From Actinomycetes bacterium (GTDB taxonomy: Bacteria > Actinomycetota > Actinomycetes > S36-B12 > GCA-2699445): a stretch of DNA of 64,000 bases. Below are positions 51,672 through 60,609 of the stretch, in pieces; within the stretch, counting starts at the first letter, position 1; the number at the start of each line of letters is the position of its first letter. The stretch covers positions 1 through 64,000 of the forward strand of contig JAHZLH010000052.1 in assembly GCA_022599915.1 (NCBI GenBank), written 5' to 3'. The position numbers and the translations under genes were made by a program. Under the pieces are notes generated by a model that saw nothing but the letters and a program-made list of their open reading frames with translations, ran no database searches and was not told the origin of the DNA.

Positions 51672-54254
51672 CTAGTCGCCGGACCTGGGTGACAGCACCA
51701 GCGTGTCTTGCCCAGCGTTGCGGACCGCGTCTGGCGTGAAGGGCCATGGATATTGGTCGCCTACCGCCCACGAATCAAACTGATCTATGTAGTTCGGGTT
51801 GTAGGCATGGCCGCTATTACCGGTGAAGTTGACCCACGTGGATGCATCCAGATCTGCGAGATCAACCACCTGCCGCATAGAGGGAATCCAACTGACGTCG
51901 TATCCAACGACGGGATCCCAACCGTTGGCGAGCGGCACGGAACTACCGCCACCTACCGGTAGCGGGCCCCGGTTGAACATGGACTCAACTATCCCGATAC
52001 CGCTGTCACCCAAAGTGGCGTTGCGGGCCTCGACCTGCAGCAACTGACCCCAGCGCCACTGCGCCGAATCCTCGCCCTGAAGTTCCGCCAGCTCAACAGC
52101 AGCTGCGTTGAGCGCGGCAGCCACCGTGTCGTTGCGACGCTGTTTGCCGGGTTCGTTGGCATCATCCCACCAGGGATTTTTCGGGTCATCCCACAGCACC
52201 CGGATAACTTCCCACGTGCGATCACCCGCACTTATACCGGTGTTATCGGTGCCGAGTTCATCGTAGAACATCCGCTGCAATAGTTCGCGATAGAACACGT
52301 TGAAGAATGCTGCTGGAGCGGAATCTACGCCCTGCTGGAAATCCCACTTTTGCAGCAGCAGGACTGCCCGCTCCGTCTGGGGGAAAACCGAAAGGTTAGC
52401 TAGTTTCGGAACCAAGAACTCGGCTAGTTCGTTTCCGGCGTCCAACTGCACCGACATCATCTCAGCGGCCGACATTTTGCCGCCATCGGCAACCAAAGCG
52501 GCGAGTCGAGCGTTGATTCGACTAGCCCGGGACCCATAGGAAGACGGATCAGATTTGATCGGATTACCCGTTTCCGGATTCACCACCTGCTGATTGGCGG
52601 TGGTCACCCAGCCGGCCGCAGGGTCGGTGACCGTCGGGAGATCGTCGAATGGGATGAAGCCCGACCAACTGAAACGCGAGTCCCAGCCGGGAACCGGCCA
52701 CTTTCCGTTGTAGCCGGTGCGGGTCGGAATCTGACCGGGTGCCTGATAGCCAATCACTCCCTCGGTATCGGCGTAGATCAAGTTCTGGGAGGGCACCGCC
52801 AAGTTAGCGGCTGCCGCTCGGAACTCATCCCAGTTAGTGGCACGGTTGACCGCCAAGATGGCGTCGAACGTGGGGCGGGGTGTGAGCGCCGTCCACTTCA
52901 TCACTACCGCATAACCCTTGCCCCGTGGCTGCTTGTCTGGAGTCACAAATTGACCCGGTGCAGGCACGGGCGCAGCCTCACCGACCTCGCCATAGACAGT
53001 TGACCCAGGCAGATCCGAGACAATCGGACCGTTGGCGGTGGTCCGTACTGTGATCGGTACTGGGGCGCCGCCCGCCACCTTGATTTCGTCGTCGCGAAAC
53101 AGCATGGGGCGCTTTCGGCCATTCACGATGTAGTTCTTGCCCTGAACTTTCTCCAAGACCAGATCGCTGACGTCTGGACCGAGATTCGTTAATCCCCACG
53201 CGATCTTCTGGTTGTGTCCGATAAAGATGCCCGGGACTCCGGACATGCTCCAGCCAGTGACGTCATACGGACAAGCAGGTGAGACTTCACGGCAATGCAG
53301 GCCGGCTTGGTACCAAAGGCTCGGCAGGCTCGGCGCGAGATGTGGGTCATTGGCGAGTAGCGGTTTTCCGGATTCAGTGAACTCACCAGACACGACCCAC
53401 GAGTTGGAGCCAATACCGGGGCCAGCGGGACCGAGCACCGCTCGCAGCGAATCTGCGACTGCGGCAGCCCGCTGCAGCGCGGGTGCTACTCCGGGCCGGT
53501 CCAATGAGGCTGCCTGCGCAGCTGACGTTTGCTGCGCCGTCTTCCGCAACTGCTTGTCCGCCGCATCACCCATAATGGTGCCGTTGCGGTCATAGGGGTA
53601 GGCCGGATACAACTCCAAGGCGCGGTCGACACCCACTTTGGTTGCATTCAGCGCCCGAGAAATCTCTTTCTCGTAGTTCCCGTTCAGATCCCAAGCCAGT
53701 GCCTTCAGCCAAGCCAACGAATCGACCGGATCCCACGACTCGATCTGGTACTCCGGGTTATCAAGACCGAGTATCAAGTACTCCAGCGACACCTCCGGGC
53801 CGGATTTTTCGGAGAGGTACTGATTCACGCCGGTGGCGTATGCATCTAGCGCGCTACGCGAGTCCTCGCTAATCTGCCCGTACTCCTGCTCAGCGATTCC
53901 TCGCCAATCAAGCCGCCGCAAGAACGCATCGGTATCCACTTGGGAGTCCCCGAACATCTCTGACAACCTGCCGGAGGTGATGTGGCGGCGAACGTCCATC
54001 TCGTAGAAACGATCCTGTGCGTGAACGTATCCCAGCGCCGCAAAAAGGTCGGTCTGCGTGTTTGCATAGATGTTGGGAACGCCACGCTCATCACGAATGA
54101 CTTCCACGTCTGCGGACAATCCCACTAATTGCAACGTGCCATCGGTTTGCGGGAACGACCGTCGGATCGACCACCATCCGAGAGCCGCAGCGATCAGCGC
54201 TAGCACAACCAGAATCGCGACCACGACGAGGGCGATTCGGCCAAGGACACGCAT
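51672..54254 (-). CDS. Penicillin acylase-family Ntn hydrolase
   Basis: An 860-residue N-terminal-nucleophile amidase. A membrane anchor or uncleaved signal (IALVVVAILVVLALIAAALG, ~7-26) puts it outside. The alpha-subunit part has VEVIRDERGVPNIYANTQTD (~51-70) and YVHAQDRFYEMDVRRHITSG. The spacer ends at the autocleavage site PGIGSNSWVVSG, with Ser283 as the new N-terminal nucleophile. The beta part has NDPHLAPSLPSLWYQ, IGHNQKIAWGLTN and HAYNPNYIDQF. Relatives hydrolyse penicillins or acyl-homoserine lactones; the natural substrate is unknown. It is convergent with the 5-FCL gene. Confidence 0.92.
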   Translation of the reverse strand: MRVLGRIALVVVAILVVLALIAAALGWWSIRRSFPQTDGTLQLVGLSADVEVIRDERGVPNIYANTQTDLFAALGYVHAQDRFYEMDVRRHITSGRLSEMFGDSQVDTDAFLRRLDWRGIAEQEYGQISEDSRSALDAYATGVNQYLSEKSGPEVSLEYLILGLDNPEYQIESWDPVDSLAWLKALAWDLNGNYEKEISRALNATKVGVDRALELYPAYPYDRNGTIMGDAADKQLRKTAQQTSAAQAASLDRPGVAPALQRAAAVADSLRAVLGPAGPGIGSNSWVVSGEFTESGKPLLANDPHLAPSLPSLWYQAGLHCREVSPACPYDVTGWSMSGVPGIFIGHNQKIAWGLTNLGPDVSDLVLEKVQGKNYIVNGRKRPMLFRDDEIKVAGGAPVPITVRTTANGPIVSDLPGSTVYGEVGEAAPVPAPGQFVTPDKQPRGKGYAVVMKWTALTPRPTFDAILAVNRATNWDEFRAAAANLAVPSQNLIYADTEGVIGYQAPGQIPTRTGYNGKWPVPGWDSRFSWSGFIPFDDLPTVTDPAAGWVTTANQQVVNPETGNPIKSDPSSYGSRASRINARLAALVADGGKMSAAEMMSVQLDAGNELAEFLVPKLANLSVFPQTERAVLLLQKWDFQQGVDSAPAAFFNVFYRELLQRMFYDELGTDNTGISAGDRTWEVIRVLWDDPKNPWWDDANEPGKQRRNDTVAAALNAAAVELAELQGEDSAQWRWGQLLQVEARNATLGDSGIGIVESMFNRGPLPVGGGSSVPLANGWDPVVGYDVSWIPSMRQVVDLADLDASTWVNFTGNSGHAYNPNYIDQFDSWAVGDQYPWPFTPDAVRNAGQDTLVLSPRSGD

Positions 54255-54289
54255 GCCGAGACTGTAGTGCAGTGGCCGCCGCTGTGTCG

Positions 54290-54568
54290 CTAGGCGGTCC
54301 TGCGCGCCTTGGGTGCGCTCGCATAGGAACCAATATCACCGAGGAAAGCTAGCCCGACCAGGAACCAGTCGAAACCGGTGACATTGCCGGTCCAGGCAAA
54401 GAGCGCAACGTAGACAAGAGTGGTGAAGGGCAGGAACAGCAGACCCAGTAGCGGCACGACCCACTCACCGGAAAACGCCCGCTGAATCCAATCCGAGAAC
54501 ACCCAGAGCACTACCAGTGCGACGCGAGGAAACATCGCACCAAATGCCACCACGAGACAGCCGCACAT
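54290..54568 (-). CDS. Small actinobacterial membrane protein
   Basis: A 92-residue membrane protein. The ATG at 54568 has a strong GAGGAGGAAC site, so the longer frame to 54628 is rejected. Hydrophobic segments lie at ~5-22, 34-55 and 65-80 (VVPLLGLLFLPFTTLVYVAL, then TGFDWFLVGLAFLGDIGSY). The pattern FLPFTTLVY ... GFDW resembles a common uncharacterised family in Streptomyces and relatives. It ends KARRTA, a basic cytosolic tail. No function can be stated. Confidence 0.75.
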   Translation of the reverse strand: MCGCLVVAFGAMFPRVALVVLWVFSDWIQRAFSGEWVVPLLGLLFLPFTTLVYVALFAWTGNVTGFDWFLVGLAFLGDIGSYASAPKARRTA

Positions 54569-54630
54569 ATCGTTCCTCCTCAGCACCGACGGTTCAGGAC
54601 GCAGGGACCAGTCTGCCAGCCCCAGCATCC

Positions 54631-55554
54631 CTAGCTAGTGCCGCTGCCCAACATGACCCATTCGTGGATTGACTCTAGTTCCGCAACCAACCGTTTCCGC
54701 AGCGCGGTACTGCGCTCCGCCAGTCGCCGCTGCTCAGTGGCGTGCTCACTACGTCCCGTTGCGGTCTCCACCCGGATTGGCGACAGCCCCCAGGCCGTCA
54801 GGTCGTACGGCGAGGACCTCATATCCACTTGCCGAGCTGACCGAGCGAATTCAAAGCAATCGGTCACCAACTCACTACTGACCAGTGGTAGCGCCTCATA
54901 GGCGAACCGGTACAAATCCATACCAGCGTGAATACAACCCGGCTGTTCCCAATCCGCTTGCCCTGCCCGAGTGAGTTGGAGCTGACGAGACTGTGCCGGG
55001 CCGCTGAAGAATCGGTAGGCATCGAAATGTGTGCATCGCAGCCCTACGTCATCAACCGCTGCTGCAATCTGCTCACTAGACAGCCGGAGAGGAACCTTTG
55101 CATGACGGATCTCATTGGTGCGATAGACCATGGCCCACTCGTGCATACCAAAGCAGGACAACTCGGCTGGACGAGTAGCAGTTACCCGCATTAGTCGAAT
55201 CGAGTGTTGCAGTCGCTGCAGTTGTCGCTCGGATAGTCGCGAATCCGCCCCGTATCCCTGGTCACGCCGACGATAGCCGGAGTGGTCGGCGAGCTGATCG
55301 CAACCAACCACCGCATAGCGCCAACCCGGATGCCAGGTTGATAACTGTCGTGGGCTCAGTCGGTAGTACTCGAATAGAAAATCATCGACTGGGTGCCGCT
55401 GTCCCGCCTTTCGCCGCTGGAGTCGGGGCTGGATCCACGGCGCTACTCGCTGCAGATGCCGCTGCTGCAATGGCCGCCACTGGTGCGGGCTGAGAACGAC
55501 ATCCGTTGACTCATCGATAGCGGCACCATCAACCGGGTGGTGGTCAACGGACAT
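54631..55554 (-). CDS. Predicted 3-methyladenine DNA glycosylase family protein (actinobacterial type)
   Basis: A 307-residue cytosolic protein resembling proteins annotated as 3-methyladenine DNA glycosylase in actinobacteria. Blocks are HPVDDFLFEYYRLSPRQLST (~56-75), WHPGWRYAVVGC, CFGMHEWAMVYRTNEIRHAK, CTHFDAYRFFSG, WEQPGCIHAGMDLYRFAYEA and DMRSSPYDL. It does not look like E. coli Tag or AlkA, and the enzyme activity is, to my knowledge, assigned mainly by annotation. ATG 55554 gives an 11-base overlap with the saccharopine dehydrogenase-like gene; the frame extends to 55608. Confidence 0.75.
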   Translation of the reverse strand: MSVDHHPVDGAAIDESTDVVLSPHQWRPLQQRHLQRVAPWIQPRLQRRKAGQRHPVDDFLFEYYRLSPRQLSTWHPGWRYAVVGCDQLADHSGYRRRDQGYGADSRLSERQLQRLQHSIRLMRVTATRPAELSCFGMHEWAMVYRTNEIRHAKVPLRLSSEQIAAAVDDVGLRCTHFDAYRFFSGPAQSRQLQLTRAGQADWEQPGCIHAGMDLYRFAYEALPLVSSELVTDCFEFARSARQVDMRSSPYDLTAWGLSPIRVETATGRSEHATEQRRLAERSTALRKRLVAELESIHEWVMLGSGTS

Positions 55555-56689
55555 CAGCAATACCCAGCGCCAAGCAACCTGCCTGGAGCCGATCGAACCC
55601 CAAACCATCTATCGGCCCCAGCGCCCCGACCGGCAGGTCTTGGCGTCGTTGCAGCAGCGCTGCACCCCAGTCCAACAAGTCCGCGGTCATGTCATAGGGA
55701 TCCGGCCCGTCAACTTGAACCCGATCGATCTCGACACCGGCGCCGTCGCGTCCCACTGCGAGCACGTGTGACCGATTAGCGGCTCGTTGATGATCCGCAG
55801 GTCCGGTGTCGGAGACACCACCTAGGGCGGTGCGCATCACCGCTCCCATTGCAGAGCCCACCCCGGGAACTTGCATGGCGCTTCCGGCGAGTGCACCGGC
55901 AGTTGACCAGGCTCGGGACCAGCGACCGATCCAACCGACTTGGGTATTGATGGTACGCAACTGCGGGTAGCTGCGCGGCAAGGCAAACTGTTCGGTACCA
56001 CCGATACTGACGGCCGTCATCGGGCGGCCAGCTAGCTCAAACTCCAGTGTGCGGGAACCAGTTCGTTCTGAGGCCAACTCGCCGTCGCGCCAGGTGTAGG
56101 AAGATTCCAAGGCCACCCCAGTAGCGCTGGCTATCGTTCCACTGCTCGGGGTGAAGTTACCAGTGACGAAATAGCCGATGTCCACTTGTTCGATGGCGCT
56201 GGCCGCACTGCGTTCGAGTAAGAGCCCAGCGGCGAGATTACCGGGCACGTAATCAAACCCGAAGGCAGTCAGCAGCCGAGCGCCGGTACGCCGTGCGCGA
56301 CGGTCGTATTCGGTGAAGATCTTTTTCACGAAAGCTGGTTCGCCGGTGCAGTCCAGGTAGGCCGCGCCGGCATCAATAGCTGCCTCCACCGGGGCCTGAC
56401 CCAATCGGGTAAAGGGACCGACAGTGCTCACCAACACATCTGCTTCCGATCGCAACAAACCCAGCAAGTCGCCTCGTTGGTTGACGTCGGCAATCGCCCA
56501 ATCTGGTTCGCGACCAGTGGGGGCCAGTGGCAGCAACTCTTCGACGAGCCGCTGCAACTTTTCCTGATCCCGTCCGACTAGGACTGGCGCGCGACCTTGC
56601 GCCACCATGCGCATGGCGGTCAACCGGCCGGTGTAGCCGGTGGCACCAAGCAGGACCACCTGACCGTCTGGCTGATCGTCAATTTCCAT
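55544..56689 (-). CDS. Saccharopine dehydrogenase-like / trans-acting enoyl reductase-family protein
   Basis: A 381-residue NAD(P)-binding protein. The Rossmann motif VVLLGATGYTGRLTAMRMVA (~11-30) and ARADV-type loop (PVLVGRDQEKLQRL, ~35-48) are followed by SEADVLVSTVGPFTRLGQAP, AAIDAGAAYLDCTGEPAFVK and TAFGFDYVPGNLAAGLLLE. This is the pattern of the actinobacterial saccharopine dehydrogenase-like group that includes mycobacterial trans-acting enoyl reductases. Reaction and substrate are not predictable, and lysine catabolism is unlikely from context. Confidence 0.85.
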   Translation of the reverse strand: MEIDDQPDGQVVLLGATGYTGRLTAMRMVAQGRAPVLVGRDQEKLQRLVEELLPLAPTGREPDWAIADVNQRGDLLGLLRSEADVLVSTVGPFTRLGQAPVEAAIDAGAAYLDCTGEPAFVKKIFTEYDRRARRTGARLLTAFGFDYVPGNLAAGLLLERSAASAIEQVDIGYFVTGNFTPSSGTIASATGVALESSYTWRDGELASERTGSRTLEFELAGRPMTAVSIGGTEQFALPRSYPQLRTINTQVGWIGRWSRAWSTAGALAGSAMQVPGVGSAMGAVMRTALGGVSDTGPADHQRAANRSHVLAVGRDGAGVEIDRVQVDGPDPYDMTADLLDWGAALLQRRQDLPVGALGPIDGLGFDRLQAGCLALGIADVR

Positions 56690-56718
56690 AAGACAAGCCT
56701 AGCCAGCGCTCGAAAAGA

Positions 56719-57309
56719 CTATCGACCGGCCAAAGTGAGGCTGACCCGATCCGATCGACGAATCGCAGCTAGCTCGCCTGCCTGTTCGCTGGTGACATCA
56801 AGCAGGACCGCAGAATCCGAATTTCCTGGTGTCAGCACCTCGTCGGAATCGGAAACGGTGACTGTGAGCACCTCCACGCCAGTCGCAGCCGTCCAGACGG
56901 AGTTCTGTTCTGTGTGTTGACTCGCCAACCCGGCCAGTCGTTCTGACGCTACAACGACGTCAACGATGTCACCGGCCACCAACATGCCGGCCATCCCATC
57001 GTCTGGCAGCGGCAACGGGAAGACCACGCGACCTGGCTTCACGGCCAGTGACCGCCCAGGGGTGAGTCGGCTTGGTGTGATGGGTTCCCCCTCGGCTATT
57101 GGCCCCCTGACGGTTTCGCCGATCAAGACGTCGGGCTCGGCACTGATCAATCCCAAACTGTCCTGCCCGACGGTCACATCGGCAGCGGTCAACGATGTGC
57201 CGGAAGGGATGTCCCGGGCAGCCACCGCCACGGGTTTCGTTGCCGTAGCCGGCTCTGAACCCAGCCAACTCACCACTCCCACGATCAGCAGGCAAGCCGC
57301 CGCTATCAC
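56719..57309 (-). CDS. SAF-domain protein, CpaB/RcpC-like
   Basis: A 196-residue protein with an N-terminal membrane segment (AAACLLIVGVVSWLG) and an outside SAF domain (PVAVAARDIPSGTSLTAADV, ~27-46; GETVRGPIAEGEPITPSRLT). It continues into the RcpC/CpaB region (VKPGRVVFPLPLPDDGMAGM, LVAGDIVDVVVASER). CpaB helps assemble Flp/Tad pili, but no tad gene is adjacent, so this may be a solitary SAF protein as in many actinobacteria. GTG 57309 is the only usable start; codons before it lack a start. Downstream to 57486 nothing clear is seen. Confidence 0.8.
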   Translation of the reverse strand: MIAAACLLIVGVVSWLGSEPATATKPVAVAARDIPSGTSLTAADVTVGQDSLGLISAEPDVLIGETVRGPIAEGEPITPSRLTPGRSLAVKPGRVVFPLPLPDDGMAGMLVAGDIVDVVVASERLAGLASQHTEQNSVWTAATGVEVLTVTVSDSDEVLTPGNSDSAVLLDVTSEQAGELAAIRRSDRVSLTLAGR

Positions 57310-57486
57310 TCTGATTGTGGTGCCGTGGCGGAAGATGATCGATGTTGATCGTTAAACTCGGGCCATGGCGCAACGGTCACATCCGGCGAATACGAGCGCT
57401 AATCATTGTCCACAGCGGAACCGCCGTGAGCTGGTCAGCGCGCACGAACCCGTGGCAATGACCAGCCCGGTCGCGCCCGGGTGCAA

Positions 57487-57861
57487 CTAGCTGTTCGTGC
57501 TTGACCCAGCACTGCCGCTGGATTTGGCCGCCGCTGGTTTTTGGCTTTCGCTCTTGGTTGTGGCCTTGTCGGTCTTCGTGCCGGCGGTGTCACTCGTCGA
57601 GCCGGCAGCGTCACTACTGCTGGCTGCCTCTGACTTACTCGCCGAACTCTCGCCGGTTGCCGCTGGTGATTTCTTGTCGGACTCCCGCGAATCATTACGG
57701 TAGAAGCCGGAGCCTTTGAAGACCACACCTACGTTGCCGAAGAGTTTGCGCAGCCCCTGCTCACCACAGTGGGGGCAGGCTGTCAGCGTAGGTTCATCGA
57801 AGGACTGCACAACTTCAAACTGCTCGCCGCAGTCATTGCAGCGGTAGTCGTACCTAGGCAT
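57487..57861 (-). CDS. FmdB-family zinc ribbon protein with Ser/Ala/Thr/Lys-rich tail
   Basis: ATG 57861 with CAGGAG upstream gives 124 residues. The first ~45 are the FmdB/CxxC_CXXC_SSSS ribbon: PRYDYRCNDCGEQFEVVQSF and LTACPHCGEQGLRKLFGNVG, a four-cysteine zinc site, then VVFKGSGFYRND. The rest is a ~70-residue low-complexity tail of Ser, Ala, Thr and Lys. FmdB was named for a formamidase regulator, but the role of this common small protein is not known. A weak hairpin (CCCGG...CCGGG, ~57466-57481) follows. Confidence 0.88.
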   Translation of the reverse strand: MPRYDYRCNDCGEQFEVVQSFDEPTLTACPHCGEQGLRKLFGNVGVVFKGSGFYRNDSRESDKKSPAATGESSASKSEAASSSDAAGSTSDTAGTKTDKATTKSESQKPAAAKSSGSAGSSTNS

Positions 57862-57971
57862 TGCCGTTACTCCTGAAGCGGTAGGCGGATTCCTCGGGTA
57901 CCAGAGTGCCAAACAGAAGCCAGATCAGCGAAATCGATCTCACAAAAAGCAGCGGGCGCTAGGGTCGCCTT

Positions 57972-58379
57972 GTGTCGCAGCCAGGGAGAATTCCACCGCT
58001 CCCCATGTGGGGGTTGGTGGCACTAGGTGGCGCTGCGGGGGCATCACTGCGGCATGCCGGCGAACTGATCTTCCCCTGGGAGGGCGCCGGTTGGCCCACC
58101 GGAATCTTCATCGCCAACATGCTCGGATCCTTGCTGATGGGGGTGTTTCTTGGTCGGCTTAGCCGGATGGCTCAAGTTCCGGCGTACCTGCCGCCACTGG
58201 TCGGCGTGGGCTTCCTGGGCGGCCTGACCACGTTTTCCACCTTCGCAGCGGAACTCGACGAGTTGCTCCGCGGTGGCTTTCCCACCATCGCAGTGGCCTA
58301 CGCCGTCATCAGCGTCATGGTCGGAATCCTCGCGGTCCGGCTTGGTTGGAATCTCGCTCGCCGAGAGGTCACCGCATGA
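57972..58379 (+). CDS. crcB: Fluoride channel subunit CrcB/FluC (first copy)
   Basis: A 135-residue membrane protein with four segments, GTG start. Family blocks are LVALGGAAGASLRHAGELIF (~15-34), GIFIANMLGSLLMGVFLGRL with the conserved Asn (~44-63), and VGFLGGLTTFSTFAAEL (~84-100) holding the GxxGGLTTFSTF signature and Phe-box. Fluc channels export fluoride as antiparallel dimers. Two adjacent unequal copies in actinobacteria usually make heterodimers. Its ATGA end overlaps the second copy. I saw no fluoride riboswitch in the 57913-57971 leader. Confidence 0.93.
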   Translation: MSQPGRIPPLPMWGLVALGGAAGASLRHAGELIFPWEGAGWPTGIFIANMLGSLLMGVFLGRLSRMAQVPAYLPPLVGVGFLGGLTTFSTFAAELDELLRGGFPTIAVAYAVISVMVGILAVRLGWNLARREVTA

Positions 58380-58738
58380 GTTGGGTTCTCGTCGCCCTCG
58401 GCGCGGCTGCGGGCGCGATGGGAAGGTATGCGATCGACCTCATGATGCAACGCTGGTGGATCAGCAACCACCCGAGCCGGGTCGCGGTGGGCATCCTCAC
58501 TGCCAATATCCTCGGCTCGGCAATCCTGGGAGTGGCTGCTGCGCGGCTCAACGACGATCTCTTGCTCCTCGTCGGCACCGGATTCTGTGGCGCGCTCACG
58601 ACCTTCAGTTCGTTTGCCGGGCTCACCGAGGAATCCTTCCGGGAAGGATTTCCACGGGCTGCGGTCGCCAATATCGTACTGAATCTCGGCCTGTGCCTAG
58701 GAGTCTTGTCATTGACCTTCTCGCTAGCGCAGCCGTAA
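58376..58738 (+). CDS. crcB: Fluoride channel subunit CrcB/FluC (second copy)
   Basis: A 120-residue four-segment membrane protein starting at ATG 58376, overlapping the first crcB by 4 bases; a longer frame from 58346 is not needed. Family blocks are LVALGAAAGAMGRYAIDLMM (~4-23), VGILTANILGSAILGVAAA with Asn, and VGTGFCGALTTFSSFAGLTE. The signature has CGALTTFSSF rather than GGLTTFSTF. The two copies differ clearly, which fits a heteromeric channel rather than a recent duplication. A short gap leads to the PotD-like gene. Confidence 0.93.
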   Translation: MSWVLVALGAAAGAMGRYAIDLMMQRWWISNHPSRVAVGILTANILGSAILGVAAARLNDDLLLLVGTGFCGALTTFSSFAGLTEESFREGFPRAAVANIVLNLGLCLGVLSLTFSLAQP

Positions 58739-58851
58739 CGATCGGGCCACGCCTTTTCACAAGATCGGAATGAAGCGGCTGATTCTGGCAGACTCATGCC
58801 CCAAGACGCATCGTCCGATAGTTTGCAGCATTTGCAGCAGGAGGAAACATC

Positions 58852-60069
58852 ATGGCCGAGAGCAAAAACACCGATCCGAGATTCGATCTGCTTCGTGAGG
58901 GCATGTCCCGACGAGGTTTCCTCTCCGCCATGGGAGCCACTGGAGCGGCAGCGGCACTGGCTGCTTGTGGTACCAGTTCCGACAGCAACAGCGGCGAGGA
59001 TGCCGCACCGGAAGGTGACGGGATGGGGGCCCGCGCCGATGAGGGTGTGGTGGCCTGGGCGAACTGGACCGAGTACCTGGATTACAAGGGCAAGACCAAC
59101 AGCTACCCCACCTTAGAACGGTTCGAGAAGGTCTCCGGCTACGACGTCGAATACAAAGAAGACATCGACGACAACAACTCGTTCAATGGCAAGGTGGAGC
59201 CGCTGCTTCAGAATGGTCAAGACATCGGCTACGACCTAGTGACTCCATCGGACTCCCTGGTCAGCGAGTGGATACGCAAGGGCTACGCGGCCCAGATCGA
59301 TTACGACAATGTGCCCAACGTCAAGAATCTGCTGCCGGCACTACTGGATGTGAACTGGGATCCCGGCCGCAAGTTCTCACTCACCTGGCAATCTGGCTTC
59401 ACCGGACTGGCTTGGAACGAAGACAAGGTTCCCGGCGGCCTGAAGTCGGTAGAAGATCTGTGGGATCCCAAACTCAAAGGCAAGGTCGTGGTGTTGTCCG
59501 AAATGACCGACACCATGGGCTTGATCATGCTCAGCCAGGGGGTGGACGTCAGCCAGCCCATCACGGAAGAACAGTTCCAGGCAGCGTTGGACGTACTCGA
59601 AGAGCAACTGGATTCCGGGCAGATCAAGCAGGTCAAGGGCAACGGCTACCTGCAGGATCTGCGCAACGAGCAGGCCTGGGCGGCGATCGCCTGGAGCGGT
59701 GACATCTTCCAACTCAACTACAATCCTAAACTCCCTGGCTACGGTTTTGCCCTACCCGATACCGGCGGCATGCTGTGGTCAGACAACTTGGTGATTCCCA
59801 CGACTACCCAAAACAAGGTGGGTGCGGAAGCGATCATGGACTACTACTACGACCCGAAGGTCGCCGCAGAAGTAGCCGCTTGGGTGAACTATGTCTGCCC
59901 GGTTCAAGGTGCCCAGGAAGAAATGAAGAAGATCGATCAGGAACTAGCGGACAGCGAGTGGATCTTCCCCACCGACGAGTTGCTCGAGCAAGCGTACGTC
60001 TTCACTCAGTTGACCCCGCAGGAAGAGACTCAGTACGAGGACGCCTTCGGTCGCGTCACTCAGGGCTAG
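58852..60069 (+). CDS. Tat-exported PotD-like lipoprotein, polyamine-type ABC substrate-binding protein
   Basis: A 405-residue extracytoplasmic binding protein. It has an excellent GGAGGAAACATC-ATG start. The signal carries a twin-arginine motif SRRGFL (19-24) and lipobox LAAC (Cys39), so a Tat lipoprotein is likely. The mature part matches spermidine/putrescine-binding proteins: VVAWANWTEYLDY (~66-78), FEKVSGYDVEYKEDIDDNNS, YDLVTPSDSLVSEWIRKGY, FTGLAWNEDKVPGG and WAAIAWSGDIFQLNYN. No potABC genes are adjacent on the visible side, so the permease must lie elsewhere. Ligand is by homology. Confidence 0.9.
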   Translation: MAESKNTDPRFDLLREGMSRRGFLSAMGATGAAAALAACGTSSDSNSGEDAAPEGDGMGARADEGVVAWANWTEYLDYKGKTNSYPTLERFEKVSGYDVEYKEDIDDNNSFNGKVEPLLQNGQDIGYDLVTPSDSLVSEWIRKGYAAQIDYDNVPNVKNLLPALLDVNWDPGRKFSLTWQSGFTGLAWNEDKVPGGLKSVEDLWDPKLKGKVVVLSEMTDTMGLIMLSQGVDVSQPITEEQFQAALDVLEEQLDSGQIKQVKGNGYLQDLRNEQAWAAIAWSGDIFQLNYNPKLPGYGFALPDTGGMLWSDNLVIPTTTQNKVGAEAIMDYYYDPKVAAEVAAWVNYVCPVQGAQEEMKKIDQELADSEWIFPTDELLEQAYVFTQLTPQEETQYEDAFGRVTQG

Positions 60070-60188
60070 TACCGCTGCCCGCCAGAATTAGGCGATCGCG
60101 GACCCTGTCCGCACCAGGGTGAGAATTGTCATGCCCACTCCCCCGCGCGGCGTCTGCGGTTTGCTCGGTTATGGCGCATAGTTGAGAC

Positions 60189-60347
60189 ATGAGACCAGCC
60201 TTCGACGACGACCTTGCAACGGTCTCCGAGCGTGGGTCATCTCGCCGGGAGACCGAATCAGTAACCGAGACAACGATGGAGTTTCCTGCCATCGACGCCG
60301 GGCAGATTGACGGCTGGTCGCGCGCGGAAGAGATCACCGAGGGATAG
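60189..60347 (+). CDS. Possible 52-residue acidic small protein
   Basis: In the ~540-base gap 60070-60609, an ATG at 60189 opens 52 codons to TAG 60345-60347. The peptide begins MRPAFDDDLATVSERG and is rich in Asp, Glu, Ser and Thr, without a membrane segment. No good ribosome site is seen and I do not recognise it. The rest of the gap holds a 12-base palindrome TCCTGCGCAGGA (60392-60403) and the likely promoter of the next gene. Confidence 0.25.
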   Translation: MRPAFDDDLATVSERGSSRRETESVTETTMEFPAIDAGQIDGWSRAEEITEG

Positions 60348-60609
60348 ACCCACAACGCCAGTCAGCGACGAGTTAGCAGACCTGGCGGGCGTCCTGCGCA
60401 GGAGTTGAACCTGCGGGTTGACAATTTGTCAGTTGCTGTCACATACGCAATACCCATTCCTGAACCCCCAGGAAATACAAATGCCCAGGCTCAGTCTTCT
60501 TTGGATCCCGTCCCCCGGATGGCGCGAAATGATGGGAATCCCTCACGATGAGGCCTAGCCAGATATTGGTGTCGTTAGGTTTAGACATCAAACAACCACG
60601 GAGAAGTCG

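Noticed and set aside
56719-57309. Part of a Tad/Flp pilus locus
   Set aside because: The SAF/CpaB-like gene has no cpaF, tadB/C or prepilin neighbour, so a pilus system is not supported.
57913-57971. Fluoride riboswitch before crcB
   Set aside because: The leader is only ~110 bases from the divergent FmdB gene and I cannot recognise the conserved crcB motif.
60390-60430. A tRNA 3' half on the minus strand
   Set aside because: GCAGG-TTCAACT-CCTGC forms a good T arm, but the sequence is also part of a simple palindrome and no 5' half is found.
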